Translations under genes and position numbers: made by a program | The notes under the pieces: generated by a model | Databases searched by the model: none | What the model saw: only the letters and a program-made list of their open reading frames with translations | Told to the model about the DNA's origin: nothing | DNA from: Actinomyces sp. | GTDB lineage: Bacteria; Actinomycetota; Actinomycetes; Actinomycetales; Actinomycetaceae | Assembly (NCBI GenBank): GCA_018375675.1 | Contig: JAHACW010000006.1 | Coordinates: 1-60,697, forward strand | Length of the DNA: 60,697 bases | Direction of reading: 5' to 3' | In this document: positions 16,020 to 24,363 of the stretch, piece by piece | Layout of the letters: each line of letters starts with the position of its first letter | How positions within the stretch are numbered: the stretch's first letter is position 1

Positions 16020-17609
16020 GTGTGGGAGAGTGAGAGCGTGCTTCCCGTCTCGCAGCCAGACATGACACTGTCCGACCAGGAACTCTTCGGAGACGATCAC
16101 CCGCATGATCACTGCGGGGTCTTCGGAGTATGGGCCCCGGGCGAGGACGTTTCCCGCCTGACCTACTTCTCCCTCTACGCCTTGCAACACCGCGGCCAAC
16201 AGAGCGCGGGTATTGCGACGTCGAATGGCAAGCAGATCCTCGTGTATAAGGATCAGGGCCTCGTCTCGCAGGTGTTCTCCGAGCAGTCCCTCCAGGGCCT
16301 GCGCGGCCACATCGCTCTGGGCCACGTCCGCTACGCGACGACCGGCGCGGACGTGTGGCGCAACGCCCAGCCGACGCTGGGCCCCACCCCCACGGGCACG
16401 CTCGCCCTGGCCCACAACGGCAACCTCACCAACACGGTCGAGCTGCGCGAGCTGGCCGTCGAGATCGCCGACGACGGCGAGGACTTCGAACGCGGCGCCT
16501 CCACCGACACCTCCCTCGTGACCGCGCTGCTGGGCATGGCCGACCGCATTCCCGGTCCGACCCCCTTCATCGCGTCCCCGTCCGTGACGCCCGGGCACAC
16601 GGGTGTGGACGAGGCCGCCCCGGCCTCGTCGGTTGCTGACGACCTTGAGCCCGCGCCCCTCGTCGGCGCTGCCCTGAAAGTCCTGCCGCGCATCAAGGGT
16701 GCGTTCTCCCTGGTCTTCATGGACGAGAACACGCTGTACGCCGCGCGCGACCCGCACGGCTACCGCCCGCTCGTGCTCGGCCGCCTGGCCTCCGGCTGGG
16801 TTGTCGCCTCCGAGACCGCCGCCCTGGACCTGTGCGGCGCGACCTTCGTGCGCGAGGTCGAGCCCGGCGAGCTCATTTCGATTGACGCGTCGGGCGTGCA
16901 CTCGCGCCGCTTCGCCGTGCGCCGCTCCAACACCTGCGTCTTCGAGTACGTGTACCTGGCCCGCCCCGACACGACGATCGGCGGGCGCCGCATCGTGGCC
17001 GCGCGCCACGAGATGGGCGCCGCCCTGGCGCGCGAGAACCCCATCGAGGCGGACCTGGTGATCCCCACGCCCGACTCGGGCACGCCCGCCGCGATCGGCT
17101 ACGCTCAGGAGTCCGGCATCCCCTTCGCCCAGGGCCTCGTGAAGAACGCGTACGTGGGCCGCACCTTCATTCAGCCCACGCAGTCCCTGCGCCAGCTGGG
17201 CATCCGCCTCAAGCTCAACCCCCTGCGCGAGGTCATTGAAGGCAAGCGCCTGGTCGTCATCGACGACTCGATCGTGCGCGGTAACACGCAGCGCGCGCTC
17301 GTCAAGATGCTGCGCGAGGCCGGGGCCGCCGAGGTGCACATCCGCATCTCGTCCCCGCCGGTGCTCTGGCCGTGCTTCTTCGGTATCGATTTCCCGACGC
17401 GCGCCGAGCTCATCGCCTCGTCCATGAGCGTCGAACAGGTGCGCGAATCCATCGGCGCCGACTCGCTGGCCTACCTGTCGATCGACGGCATGGTCGCGGC
17501 CACCGGACAGGGCACGTCCCTGTGCATCGGCTGCTTCACGGGCGAATACCCCGAGACGATCCCCGCCGGGACGCCCGTGCCCGGAACCCCCGAAGCCACC
17601 CCCTGCTAA
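16020..17609 (+). CDS. purF: Amidophosphoribosyltransferase, 529 aa
   Basis: First step of purine synthesis: PRPP plus glutamine to phosphoribosylamine. Cys32 in HDHCGVFGVW becomes the N-terminal nucleophile after propeptide removal. The glutaminase domain is followed by the PRTase domain, with the PRPP loop LVVIDDSIVRGNT. The GTG at 16020 has GAGGAGGG 6-7 nt upstream and gives a 31-residue propeptide, like the long mycobacterial one; the ATG at 16062 lacks a ribosome site. About 35 extra residues (around 178-212, containing DEAAPASSVADD) interrupt the join to LKVLPRIKGAF. They are encoded in part by a palindrome of the dispersed word at 16608-16630. purM follows 100 bp later. Confidence 0.95.
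   Translation: MWESESVLPVSQPDMTLSDQELFGDDHPHDHCGVFGVWAPGEDVSRLTYFSLYALQHRGQQSAGIATSNGKQILVYKDQGLVSQVFSEQSLQGLRGHIALGHVRYATTGADVWRNAQPTLGPTPTGTLALAHNGNLTNTVELRELAVEIADDGEDFERGASTDTSLVTALLGMADRIPGPTPFIASPSVTPGHTGVDEAAPASSVADDLEPAPLVGAALKVLPRIKGAFSLVFMDENTLYAARDPHGYRPLVLGRLASGWVVASETAALDLCGATFVREVEPGELISIDASGVHSRRFAVRRSNTCVFEYVYLARPDTTIGGRRIVAARHEMGAALARENPIEADLVIPTPDSGTPAAIGYAQESGIPFAQGLVKNAYVGRTFIQPTQSLRQLGIRLKLNPLREVIEGKRLVVIDDSIVRGNTQRALVKMLREAGAAEVHIRISSPPVLWPCFFGIDFPTRAELIASSMSVEQVRESIGADSLAYLSIDGMVAATGQGTSLCIGCFTGEYPETIPAGTPVPGTPEATPC
16608..16630. repeat. Palindromic dispersed-word pair inside purF
   Basis: GACGAGGCCG-CCC-CGGCCTCGTC is a perfect 10-bp inverted repeat with a 3-nt loop, located in the part of purF that encodes the extra, non-conserved segment. 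Confidence 0.75.
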
Positions 17610-17614
17610 CCTCC

Positions 17615-17650
17615 ACGCCCGCGACGCAACTCCTGCGCCGCGGGCGTCGT
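17615..17650 (+). terminator. Hairpin between purF and purM
   Basis: ACGCCCGCG pairs with CGCGGGCGT (17639-17647), followed by CGTTCTC. It may be a weak terminator or attenuator within the operon. The dispersed word (CACGGCCTCGTC) follows at 17671. Confidence 0.5.
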
Positions 17651-17709
17651 TCTCAACCCGACCACCCAGACACGGCCTCGTCGAGCGCCATCCGCGAAAG
17701 GCACCACCC

Positions 17710-18870
17710 ATGACCGACACCCCCCTGGACTACGCGACCGCTGGCGTCGACACCGCTGCGGGCGACCGCGCCGTCGAACTGATGAAGAGCGCGGTGGCCG
17801 CCACCCACGACTCCACCGTCCTGGGCGCGACCGGCGGATTCGCCGGCATGGTCGACGCGTCGGCCCTGCTGGGCATGGAGAAGCCGCTGCTCGCGACCTC
17901 CACGGACGGCGTGGGCACGAAGATCGCGATCGCGCAGGCCATGGACGTGCACGACACGATCGGCCAGGACCTGGTCGGCATGGTCGTCGACGACATCGTC
18001 GTGATCGGCGCGCGCCCGGTCCTCATGACCGACTACATCGCCTGCGGGCACGTGGTCCCCGAGCGCATCGCCGCCATCGTCACCGGCATCGCGCGCGCCT
18101 GCGAGGCCACGGGCACGCCCCTCATCGGCGGCGAGACCGCCGAGCACCCGGGTGTCATGGAGCCCGACGACTACGACATCGCGGGCGCCGCGACCGGCGT
18201 CGTGGACGCCTCCAAGCTGCTGGGCCCCGAGCGCGTGACGGGCGGCGACGTTGTCATCGCCATGGCGTCTTCGGGCCTGCACTCCAACGGCTACTCGCTG
18301 GTGCGCTCCGTCGTCTCCCGCGTCGGCGCCTCGCTGGAGTCCCACGTGGCCGAGTTCGGCCGCACCCTCGGCGAGGAGCTCCTCGAGCCCACCCGCCTGT
18401 ACACGCGCCTGTGCCTCGACCTGGTCGAGCGCTTCGGTGTCGAGGGGATTCACGCCTACTCGCACGTGACCGGCGGCGGCCTGGCCGCGAACCTGTCGCG
18501 CGTGCTGCCTGTCGGCGCGGTGGCGACCGTCGACCGCTCCACGTGGACCGTGCCCGCCGTGTTCGACTGGGTGCGCCGCGGCGGCGACGTCACCTGGGTC
18601 GGCATGGAGGACTCCCTGAACCTGGGCGTCGGTATGGTCGCCGTCGTCTCGGCGTCCGTGGCCTCCGAGGTCCTGTCTGCTATCAACGAGGCCGGGGTTG
18701 CCGCGTGGATCCTGGGCTCCGTCACGTCGGCCGGCGCCGACGGAACCGTGGCCGGCTTCGGGTCGGTCGCCGACCTCGGCGCTGATTCCTCCGGCGTGCG
18801 CCTCATCTCCGGCACGAAGGGCGTCCAGGCGGGCGCCGTGCTGCTGCACGGCGAGTACCGCGTGGGCTGA
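17710..18870 (+). CDS. purM: Phosphoribosylformylglycinamidine cyclo-ligase (AIR synthetase), 386 aa
   Basis: Fifth step of purine synthesis: FGAM plus ATP to AIR. The family signatures are intact: STDGVGTKIAIAQ, GQDLVGMVVDDIVVIGARP, IGGETAEHPGVM, MASSGLHSNGYSLVR and HVTGGGLAANLSRVLP. Length is normal, with a slight C-terminal extension. The ATG follows GAAAGG. It shares the direction of purF and ends at a strong terminator. The C-terminal 30 residues (GTKGVQAGAVLLHGEYRVG) appear lineage specific. Confidence 0.95.
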   Translation: MTDTPLDYATAGVDTAAGDRAVELMKSAVAATHDSTVLGATGGFAGMVDASALLGMEKPLLATSTDGVGTKIAIAQAMDVHDTIGQDLVGMVVDDIVVIGARPVLMTDYIACGHVVPERIAAIVTGIARACEATGTPLIGGETAEHPGVMEPDDYDIAGAATGVVDASKLLGPERVTGGDVVIAMASSGLHSNGYSLVRSVVSRVGASLESHVAEFGRTLGEELLEPTRLYTRLCLDLVERFGVEGIHAYSHVTGGGLAANLSRVLPVGAVATVDRSTWTVPAVFDWVRRGGDVTWVGMEDSLNLGVGMVAVVSASVASEVLSAINEAGVAAWILGSVTSAGADGTVAGFGSVADLGADSSGVRLISGTKGVQAGAVLLHGEYRVG

Positions 18871-18918
18871 CCTGAGTTGAGTTGAGCTGAGCGGCGCGCC
18901 TGCTCTGAGTGCGTGAGA

Positions 18919-18950
18919 GGGGTCGAGGCCTGGTGGCCTCGGCCCCTTAT
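18919..18950 (+). terminator. Terminator after purM
   Basis: GGGGTCGAGGCC and GGCCTCGGCCCC form a 12-bp stem (one mismatch) with loop TGGT, then TTAT. Confidence 0.8.
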
Positions 18951-19047
18951 CGTGCGGGTACACGTCTGCGGGCGTCCGCGTGGGTGAGGGGGCTGCGGGC
19001 CCGAGCGCGTGCGCGCGTCAGAAATAGCGGTGTGGGTACGCCAAAGC

Positions 19048-19070
19048 GGCGGACCGGTTCTCGGTCCGCC
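19048..19070 (-). terminator. Hairpin downstream of DUF3073 gene
   Basis: GGCGGACCG/CGGTCCGCC with a 5-nt loop, 15 bp after the stop codon. It lacks a clear T run. Confidence 0.5.
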
Positions 19071-19084
19071 GTGTGGCTGAGCCG

Positions 19085-19363
19085 TTACTTAGTGGAGGAT
19101 CCGCCCGTCCAGAAGGACTCATCGAGCTGCTTCGGATCGATGTCGTCTTCCTCTGCGGGCATCTCGGCGAAGTCGGCGTATTTCGAGTAGAGGTCGTCGT
19201 CGATCGCATCGTCCTCTTCGGGCTCGTCCGCCGGCATGTGTGCCAGGTACGAGTCCTCATCCGCCAGCTCGCGCTGAAGTGCGTTTAGGTCGGTGTCGGG
19301 GCTGAAATACTTCAGCTTCCGAGCGACTTTCATCTGCTTAGCCTTTTGACGGCCGCGCCCCAT
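19085..19363 (-). CDS. DUF3073 family protein, 92 aa
   Basis: A short conserved actinobacterial protein of unknown role. The basic opening MGRGRQKAKQMKVARKLKYF followed by SPDTDLNALQRELA is the family hallmark; the rest is strongly acidic (DEPEEDDAIDDD). The basic-then-acidic layout suggests nucleic-acid or ribosome contact, which is inference. The ATG follows GGAGGGGG. An AT-rich promoter region with TATGAT on the minus strand (19438-19443) lies upstream. Confidence 0.9.
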   Translation of the reverse strand: MGRGRQKAKQMKVARKLKYFSPDTDLNALQRELADEDSYLAHMPADEPEEDDAIDDDLYSKYADFAEMPAEEDDIDPKQLDESFWTGGSSTK

Positions 19364-19538
19364 GGCGTCGACCCCCTCCGCGTCGTTCGGGTCCGCGTGA
19401 AGCGGTTCCCTGGGTGTTCAAAATGTTTCGTGGGACCATCATAGCTAATGACAGGCCTTGACCTCACCTTGGATTGGGTTTTGCGCGCTCAGCGGAGCGT
19501 TGCGATGGGCGTGTATGCCCACGAAACTGGGGAAACAG

Positions 19539-19582
19539 AACCGGCGTAACCCGCGGCCAGTGTGGCCGGAGTTACGCCGGTT
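19539..19582 (-). terminator. Terminator after DUF3618 gene
   Basis: Outer stem AACCGGCGTAAC/GTTACGCCGGTT with an inner GGCCA/TGGCC stem, followed on the minus strand by TCTGTTTCC. Confidence 0.8.
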
Positions 19583-19597
19583 CGCGTCAGTTGATGC

Positions 19598-20026
19598 TTA
19601 CAGGGCCGCGGTTACGTCGGACTTGAGGGCCGCGAGCGTGTGTGCGGCTGCCTCGTGGGCGGCGCGGCGGGCCTCGCGGCGGGAACGACGCGACGAGCGG
19701 GTCGCCAGCAGGACGATCAGGCCGATGGCGCCGACCGTGGACAGGGCGACGACGCCGACCTTCTTGAGGGCCTCGGCGTTACCGCCGGCGGCGTCCTGCA
19801 GGGTCAGCGATGCGGACTCCTTGAAGGACGCGAAGCGGGCGCTGGCCTCTTCCTTCGCCTCCTGGGCGAGGGCCGCGGGCTGCACGCGCGCGTACAGCTG
19901 GTCGATCGTGGCGGCCAGTTCGGCGCGCTGACGCTCGAGGTCGGCTGTGATCTGGGCTTCCGTGCGCGGCTCGGCGGGGGCGGCCTCGCCGACGGTCACG
20001 TTACGCGTATCGAGGTTGGTGCTCAC
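19598..20026 (-). CDS. DUF3618-type membrane protein, 142 aa
   Basis: A small protein with a helical N-terminal part (ITADLERQRAELAATIDQLYARV, the DUF3618 core) and a single membrane helix near residue 100 (VGVVALSTVGAIGLIVLLAT). A basic stretch RRSRREARR follows, then an Ala-rich tail. The GTG at 20026 overlaps the stop of the holin-X-like gene by 4 nt, so the pair is translationally coupled; the longer open frame upstream is a shadow of that gene. DUF3618 and holin-X genes commonly occur together in actinobacteria. Function unknown, perhaps envelope associated. Confidence 0.85.
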   Translation of the reverse strand: MSTNLDTRNVTVGEAAPAEPRTEAQITADLERQRAELAATIDQLYARVQPAALAQEAKEEASARFASFKESASLTLQDAAGGNAEALKKVGVVALSTVGAIGLIVLLATRSSRRSRREARRAAHEAAAHTLAALKSDVTAAL

Positions 20027-20469
20027 TTGCCCAGTCCCTTCTCGATGGCTTCCTTGGTGGCTGCGACGGACGCGGCCGGGTCGGGGCGGTGGGCCTGCGC
20101 GCTCTTGAGGGAGCGGGCGCCCACGAGCGCCAGGATCAGCACGATCAGGAGCAGGATGGCGACGACGATCAGCGATGCCGCCCACGCGGGGACGACGAGC
20201 TCGAGGGCGACCTCGATCGTGTGGAAGACCCACCCCAGCAGGTAGAGCGCGAAGACCGCGGCGACCACGAGGAGGGCGATGCCCTTGCCACTCTTGGACG
20301 CGAAGGCGCGCAGCTTCGCCTTGTTCAGCTCGACCTCGTCTCGGATGATGCTGGAGAGCTGCCCCGTCACGGATGCGAAGAGGGCGCCGATGCTGGGACG
20401 CGTCTCGCTGGCGGCGGGTGCGGGGGCAGCGGGCGGGTACTGCCCGGGCTGGGGGGTGGGCTGAGTCAT
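20023..20469 (-). CDS. Actinobacterial holin-X / phage-holin-superfamily III membrane protein, 148 aa
   Basis: A Pro/Gln/Ala-rich N-terminus (1-25) is followed by the conserved segment SIGALFASVTGQLSSIIRDE and two adjacent membrane helices (about 62-85 and 90-115). Despite the family name, these are widespread chromosomal genes in actinobacteria and there is no other phage gene nearby, so it is not evidence of a prophage. Coupled to the DUF3618 gene by a GTGA overlap. Confidence 0.85.
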   Translation of the reverse strand: MTQPTPQPGQYPPAAPAPAASETRPSIGALFASVTGQLSSIIRDEVELNKAKLRAFASKSGKGIALLVVAAVFALYLLGWVFHTIEVALELVVPAWAASLIVVAILLLIVLILALVGARSLKSAQAHRPDPAASVAATKEAIEKGLGK

Positions 20470-20561
20470 GGATGCTCCTGCGCGTACGGGTGAACGAGGC
20501 GATGCCTCGCCTGATACGCCTAGTGTCTCACGAAGAATGGCGGCTCGCAGTGACCGTTACG

Positions 20562-22253
20562 TTACTCCTGCGGGGCGATCGAGCCCGGGAGGTCGGAGAG
20601 GATCTTGCGGGCGCGCACGACCAGGTCGGAGACCTCGGACTCGGCCAGGGCCGGGTCCTCGGCTTCGACGACGGGGATGCCGCGCATCGCGGTCTCGGTG
20701 CGGGGCTCGGGCGAGGCCTGGGGGACCTCGGTCGCCTGGGTTGCTTGGACGGGGGCTGCCTCCACGCGGGTGGTCGCCGCGTCGAGGGCGGCCTCGGCGG
20801 GGTCGGCTTCCTCTGGTTCGGAGGCCTGCTGCGCGTTTGCGGTCTGTGCCCCGGCCTCGTCGGCGGTGCCGAGAGGGTGCCATGCGGGGGCCTGTGCGCC
20901 CGTGGGGGAGATGACCTCGTCGAAGGAGGCGGGCAGCGCCGAGGGGATCGGGCCGAGGAGGGCCTTGGGGTCCTCGGGGTTGGCCTCCAGGGAGGCGGCG
21001 ATGATCGCGGCGGACGGGTTCGGCGCGTCGAGGGCGACCCGGCCGTTCGTCAGGAGGATTGCGCGGTCAGAGGCGGCCGCAACCTCGGCGTTCGGGGTCG
21101 CGATGACGACCGCGCAGCCTGCGTCCGCGAGGGAACGCAGGAGGGGGCCGAGTTCCTCGCGCGCGGCGGCGGGCAGGGAGATCGGGTCTTCGATGAGGAA
21201 GACCTCGGCGCCGGACACGATCGCGCGGGCGATGAGGGCCTTGAAGCGCTCCCACTCGGAGAGCTCGGAGGGGCGCAGGTCGACGCGCTGAGCGAGGCCC
21301 GTGATCTGCAGGGCGCCCACGAGGTTGTCCCAGTCGGCGACGGAGCCCGTCGCGGACAGGGGAGCGAGGATGTTCTGGCGGATCGTCAGGGACTCGTCGA
21401 GCGGGGAGTCGGCGCGGATCAGCGCGACCGAGCCGATGCGGCCCGCGAGGCGTGCGGCCAGCGAGCGCGAGGGCGCGGCCACGATGCGGCCGGCCTGTGG
21501 CTCCTCGAGGCCCGCGAGGATCAGGAAGAGAGCGCGGGCGCGACGGCCCGTCGGGTCCAGGATCGCGCTCAGCGAGCGGGCGCGGAAGCCCAGGTCGATA
21601 TTGGCGAGGAGGACCGCGCCGGTCACGTGGTCCGTGTAGGTCAGGCCCAGGCCGGCGACCTGGACGCGGCCGCCACGGCCCTTCGCGGAGAAGGAACGGC
21701 GCGAGCGGTACCAGGGGCGCGGCTCGGTGGGCGGCAGGTGCACGGGGGCGGCGACGGCGTTGTTGGCGTTCGTTGCTGCGCTGTTGCCTGTGGTGTTGGT
21801 GCTGTTGGCGGGCGTGAGCTCCTGGGCGGGCTGCTCGGGCTCGGCCTGCTTGGTGGGCGCGGTCTCGGGCGCGACGTCGCTGACGATCTCCGCTGCCGTT
21901 GCGGGGGTGGTCGCCGTCGTTGTGTCGGTTGCGAGCGCGGCGGGGGTGGCCTCGGCCTCATCGGTTGTGACGAGGGGGGTGGAGGACACGAGGGGCTCCT
22001 GCAGGTCCTGCGCGCCGTCGTCGGCGAGCGTTTCTGTCGCTTCGTCGGCGATGGGGGTGTCGGCCTCGTGGGTGGCGCCGCTGAGGATCTCCTCGAACGA
22101 CGAGAGGGCACTGCGCTGGGCGGGCGCCTCGTCGGAGGTGTGGGAGGGGGTCGAGGCGGCTCGCTCGGCGCCGGTGCGCGCGGCGTCGGCCGTCACGTCG
22201 GCCAGCTCCTCGCTGTCCGAGCCATGCAGGTTTTCACGCGGGTCATTCGACAT
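20562..22253 (-). CDS. ABC-ATPase-like protein without Walker A, 563 aa
   Basis: Residues 1-185 and 455-563 are long Ala/Thr/Glu/Pro-rich segments, probably disordered. Residues 195-430 align by eye with an ABC nucleotide-binding domain. The P-loop position reads DPTGRRAR (233-240) with no GKS/T, the signature is LSEWE (331-335) instead of LSGGQ, and the H-loop histidine is Asn (TPNAE). The Walker B strand VFLIEDP (351-357) survives. It is therefore probably an ATP-hydrolysis-dead regulator or scaffold. No permease gene is adjacent. The C-terminal tail contains DEAGAQ from the dispersed word at 20849. Confidence 0.72.
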   Translation of the reverse strand: MSNDPRENLHGSDSEELADVTADAARTGAERAASTPSHTSDEAPAQRSALSSFEEILSGATHEADTPIADEATETLADDGAQDLQEPLVSSTPLVTTDEAEATPAALATDTTTATTPATAAEIVSDVAPETAPTKQAEPEQPAQELTPANSTNTTGNSAATNANNAVAAPVHLPPTEPRPWYRSRRSFSAKGRGGRVQVAGLGLTYTDHVTGAVLLANIDLGFRARSLSAILDPTGRRARALFLILAGLEEPQAGRIVAAPSRSLAARLAGRIGSVALIRADSPLDESLTIRQNILAPLSATGSVADWDNLVGALQITGLAQRVDLRPSELSEWERFKALIARAIVSGAEVFLIEDPISLPAAAREELGPLLRSLADAGCAVVIATPNAEVAAASDRAILLTNGRVALDAPNPSAAIIAASLEANPEDPKALLGPIPSALPASFDEVISPTGAQAPAWHPLGTADEAGAQTANAQQASEPEEADPAEAALDAATTRVEAAPVQATQATEVPQASPEPRTETAMRGIPVVEAEDPALAESEVSDLVVRARKILSDLPGSIAPQE

Positions 22254-22593
22254 GCCCCCATTGTTTCAGGATCGCGCCCCATGTGTCGCAGTGGCGCGCG
22301 GAAGTGGGTGGGGTGGACTCGAGACACCAGCCTGTCCAAAGAAAGGGGTGCAAGCCGCTCCGATCTGCTTAACTCGTCAACCCCGTGTTTCCCATGCTCA
22401 CAAACTGACGTGGTGTCCGACACGGCTCGCGTTGTGGTCTGTCTAACAAAAGATGTATGGTTAGTTAGTAAGATTCTGGAAGAGTCCAAAGGGGGTGCAC
22501 CTTTACTCAAGCTGGAGACTCTGTGTCGAGCCGGCTATTCGATCAGAGTCCGTTTCGTCGTGGTTTGTGTGTTGTGTTAGAGGATTAGCGCGA

Positions 22594-22674
22594 ATGATGA
22601 AAATGAATGCTCAGATGGTGGGAGGGCATAATCGTGTTGGGCTTTTGTGTGATGGCGACTTTGGGGTCCGATGA
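22594..22674 (+). CDS. Possible 26-codon leader ORF coupled to the next gene
   Basis: ATGATG at 22594 preceded by GAGGA opens a 26-residue frame whose TGA overlaps the next ATG (ATGA at 22671-22674). The downstream gene has no good ribosome site of its own, so translation of this frame could deliver ribosomes to it. Conservation is unknown. Confidence 0.35.
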   Translation: MMKMNAQMVGGHNRVGLLCDGDFGVR

Positions 22675-23666
22675 AGATGAGTAGCGTTGAGATGGGTGAC
22701 TTGAATGACCCAGAAACATTTTGGGCTGATCAGTCGGCGTTGTGGGAGTCTAAAAAGGAGATTCAGTGGGAGTCTCCTGAAATTATGAAAGCGCGCGAGC
22801 TTGATCGGATTGGCAGGCGCATTCAGGTGCTCGTCCTAGTCAAAACTGCGCCGCAGTTGTCAAGACAATATAATGATACGGTTTGTGTCGCGGGGATTGC
22901 GCTATCGCCTTTGAGATGGGTTCGCCTGTATCCTATCCCGTTCCGGTATTTAGGTGATGCAAATAGGTTCCCAAAATATTCAATCATCGAAGTTGATGTG
23001 CGATTGTCAGAAAACGATAAGCGCTTTGAAAGCCTAAAAGTTGATGCTTCGACAATTGAAGTCAAAAATACCCTTTCATCAGCCAAAGGCTGGGTTGAGC
23101 GTGCTCGCTACGTCGAACAAGTGCCGGAAGTGTGCCTCTGTGACTTGCGGGAGAACTTGTCAAGAGATCTAAATGGGCCGTCTCTGGGCTTGGTGCGACC
23201 TTGTGTAGATAGTGTGCATATAAATATCAGGCCTATGGCGAAAGAGACTCCAGAGCAGGAGAGGAGGCGACGTGAGATTCTATTGCGTCAATCTCTTGAT
23301 CTCGATCTTGGTGAAAAACCAAGTGAATCTCGATGGGTTGAGCTGTCAAAGCCGCCGAAGTTCTCTGCAAAAATGAGTTTCCGATGTCTGGGTCGTTCAT
23401 CTTGCCATGGGCATCAGCTGAGCTATATCGACTGGGAGTTTACGGCGGCACAGTTTTCGAATCCGCGGCTAGATGATGCGGCGCTCGTGGGTTTGTTGGA
23501 GCGTAATTTCTATGAAAATCCAACCAGATCAGACAAAGATCTGCGTTTCTATGTAGGGAATCTTGCGAATATTACAAAGCGAGCGTCGTATCAGATTCTG
23601 GGGCTCTACTATCCCTCGAGGGAGGTTAGTTCAGAAGAGAGATCGGCTCTTTTCTCGTTCTCTTAG
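22671..23666 (+). CDS. Unknown protein paired with DUF488, 331 aa
   Basis: No catalytic motif is recognised with confidence. The N-terminal part has beta-strand-rich text (IQVLVLVKTAPQLSRQYNDT, VCVAGIALSPLRWVRLYPIPF) that recalls OB-like nucleic-acid-binding proteins found beside DUF488 genes; this is a memory-based inference. Near the C-terminus a Cys/His group (FRCLGRSSCHGHQLSYIDWEF) could bind a metal. Codon use is clearly AT-richer than the neighbours, with A/T in many third positions, indicating horizontal transfer. The gene converges on the DUF488 gene and the coding ends overlap by 36 bp. Confidence 0.75.
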   Translation: MKMSSVEMGDLNDPETFWADQSALWESKKEIQWESPEIMKARELDRIGRRIQVLVLVKTAPQLSRQYNDTVCVAGIALSPLRWVRLYPIPFRYLGDANRFPKYSIIEVDVRLSENDKRFESLKVDASTIEVKNTLSSAKGWVERARYVEQVPEVCLCDLRENLSRDLNGPSLGLVRPCVDSVHINIRPMAKETPEQERRRREILLRQSLDLDLGEKPSESRWVELSKPPKFSAKMSFRCLGRSSCHGHQLSYIDWEFTAAQFSNPRLDDAALVGLLERNFYENPTRSDKDLRFYVGNLANITKRASYQILGLYYPSREVSSEERSALFSFS

Positions 23667-24077
23667 TCGTTGTATGACTAGATGCCTGTGGCAGCAGCGG
23701 GGGGTTTCTTCGAAGCATAGGATTATGACATTCCCTATTTTTGCCAGCTCCTCTAGTTGAGCTAGTTGAGAGGCTGCTTCATCTGTTCCAAGGACTTCTT
23801 CGTTGAAGCGGCGGTGAGCGACTTCTGCCTCTGGGGTGCCTGGGTGAGCAAAGCCGGGACGATTGCTCTTCGGATTTCCGAGTGCTCGCAAATGTATGTA
23901 TTCAATACCCGCTTTGGAAAGAGATTCGGATAAGGCTTTCTTTGAGAATCCGCGCTTCCTCGATATTGCATTCAGTCGTATGTCGACGACAAATTTTGCT
24001 CGTGTTCTCCGGCATTCTTGGATTAAATCATCAATGGTGTGGCCTTCGTAGCCCCATCCGGTAATAAATTCAGTCAT
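23631..24077 (-). CDS. DUF488 family protein, 148 aa
   Basis: The family landmarks are all present: the opening ITGWGYEGHTIDDLI, DIRLNAISRKRGFSKKAL, the GIEYIHLRALGNPK segment and the late cysteine/histidine motif LCFEETPRCCHRHLV. DUF488 proteins are small alpha/beta proteins of unproved function, often in mobile or stress/defence settings. A TATGAT box exactly 12 nt before the ATG and absence of a ribosome site suggest a leaderless message. Low GC compared with flanks. Convergent and overlapping with the 331-aa gene, which points to a two-gene transferred unit. Confidence 0.88.
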   Translation of the reverse strand: MTEFITGWGYEGHTIDDLIQECRRTRAKFVVDIRLNAISRKRGFSKKALSESLSKAGIEYIHLRALGNPKSNRPGFAHPGTPEAEVAHRRFNEEVLGTDEAASQLAQLEELAKIGNVIILCFEETPRCCHRHLVIQRLREREKSRSLF

Positions 24078-24363
24078 GACTTAATCATAGCTCGAATGCG
24101 GGCGATAAAACATCTGTGCCTATGGGTATCTCGCTTTAGAATGTGTCCGTATTTGTGCTCAACGTTGTACGTATGGACTGCTTACTATTGTAACTTCGAT
24201 CACGTTGGCGGGGTAGTTTTCACTCTTGTGTTCGCCTATCTCCTTGTCGCATCCTGCTTGGCTACCCACGATCGGATGAAAAAGAGGGTGGGGGCTTGGG
24301 CGCGACAATGGCGATGCAGTCGGGCGCAGGTGGGGCAAAGGTGATCCAGTAATGCATGGGTGA

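Noticed and set aside
20023..20469. Prophage lysis gene (holin)
   Set aside because: The holin-X family is chromosomal in actinobacteria and no phage structural, integrase or endolysin gene is nearby.
24039..24344. 101-aa ORF with one hydrophobic stretch
   Set aside because: Start lies inside the DUF488 gene on the other strand, no ribosome site, unusual Cys/Trp/Arg content.
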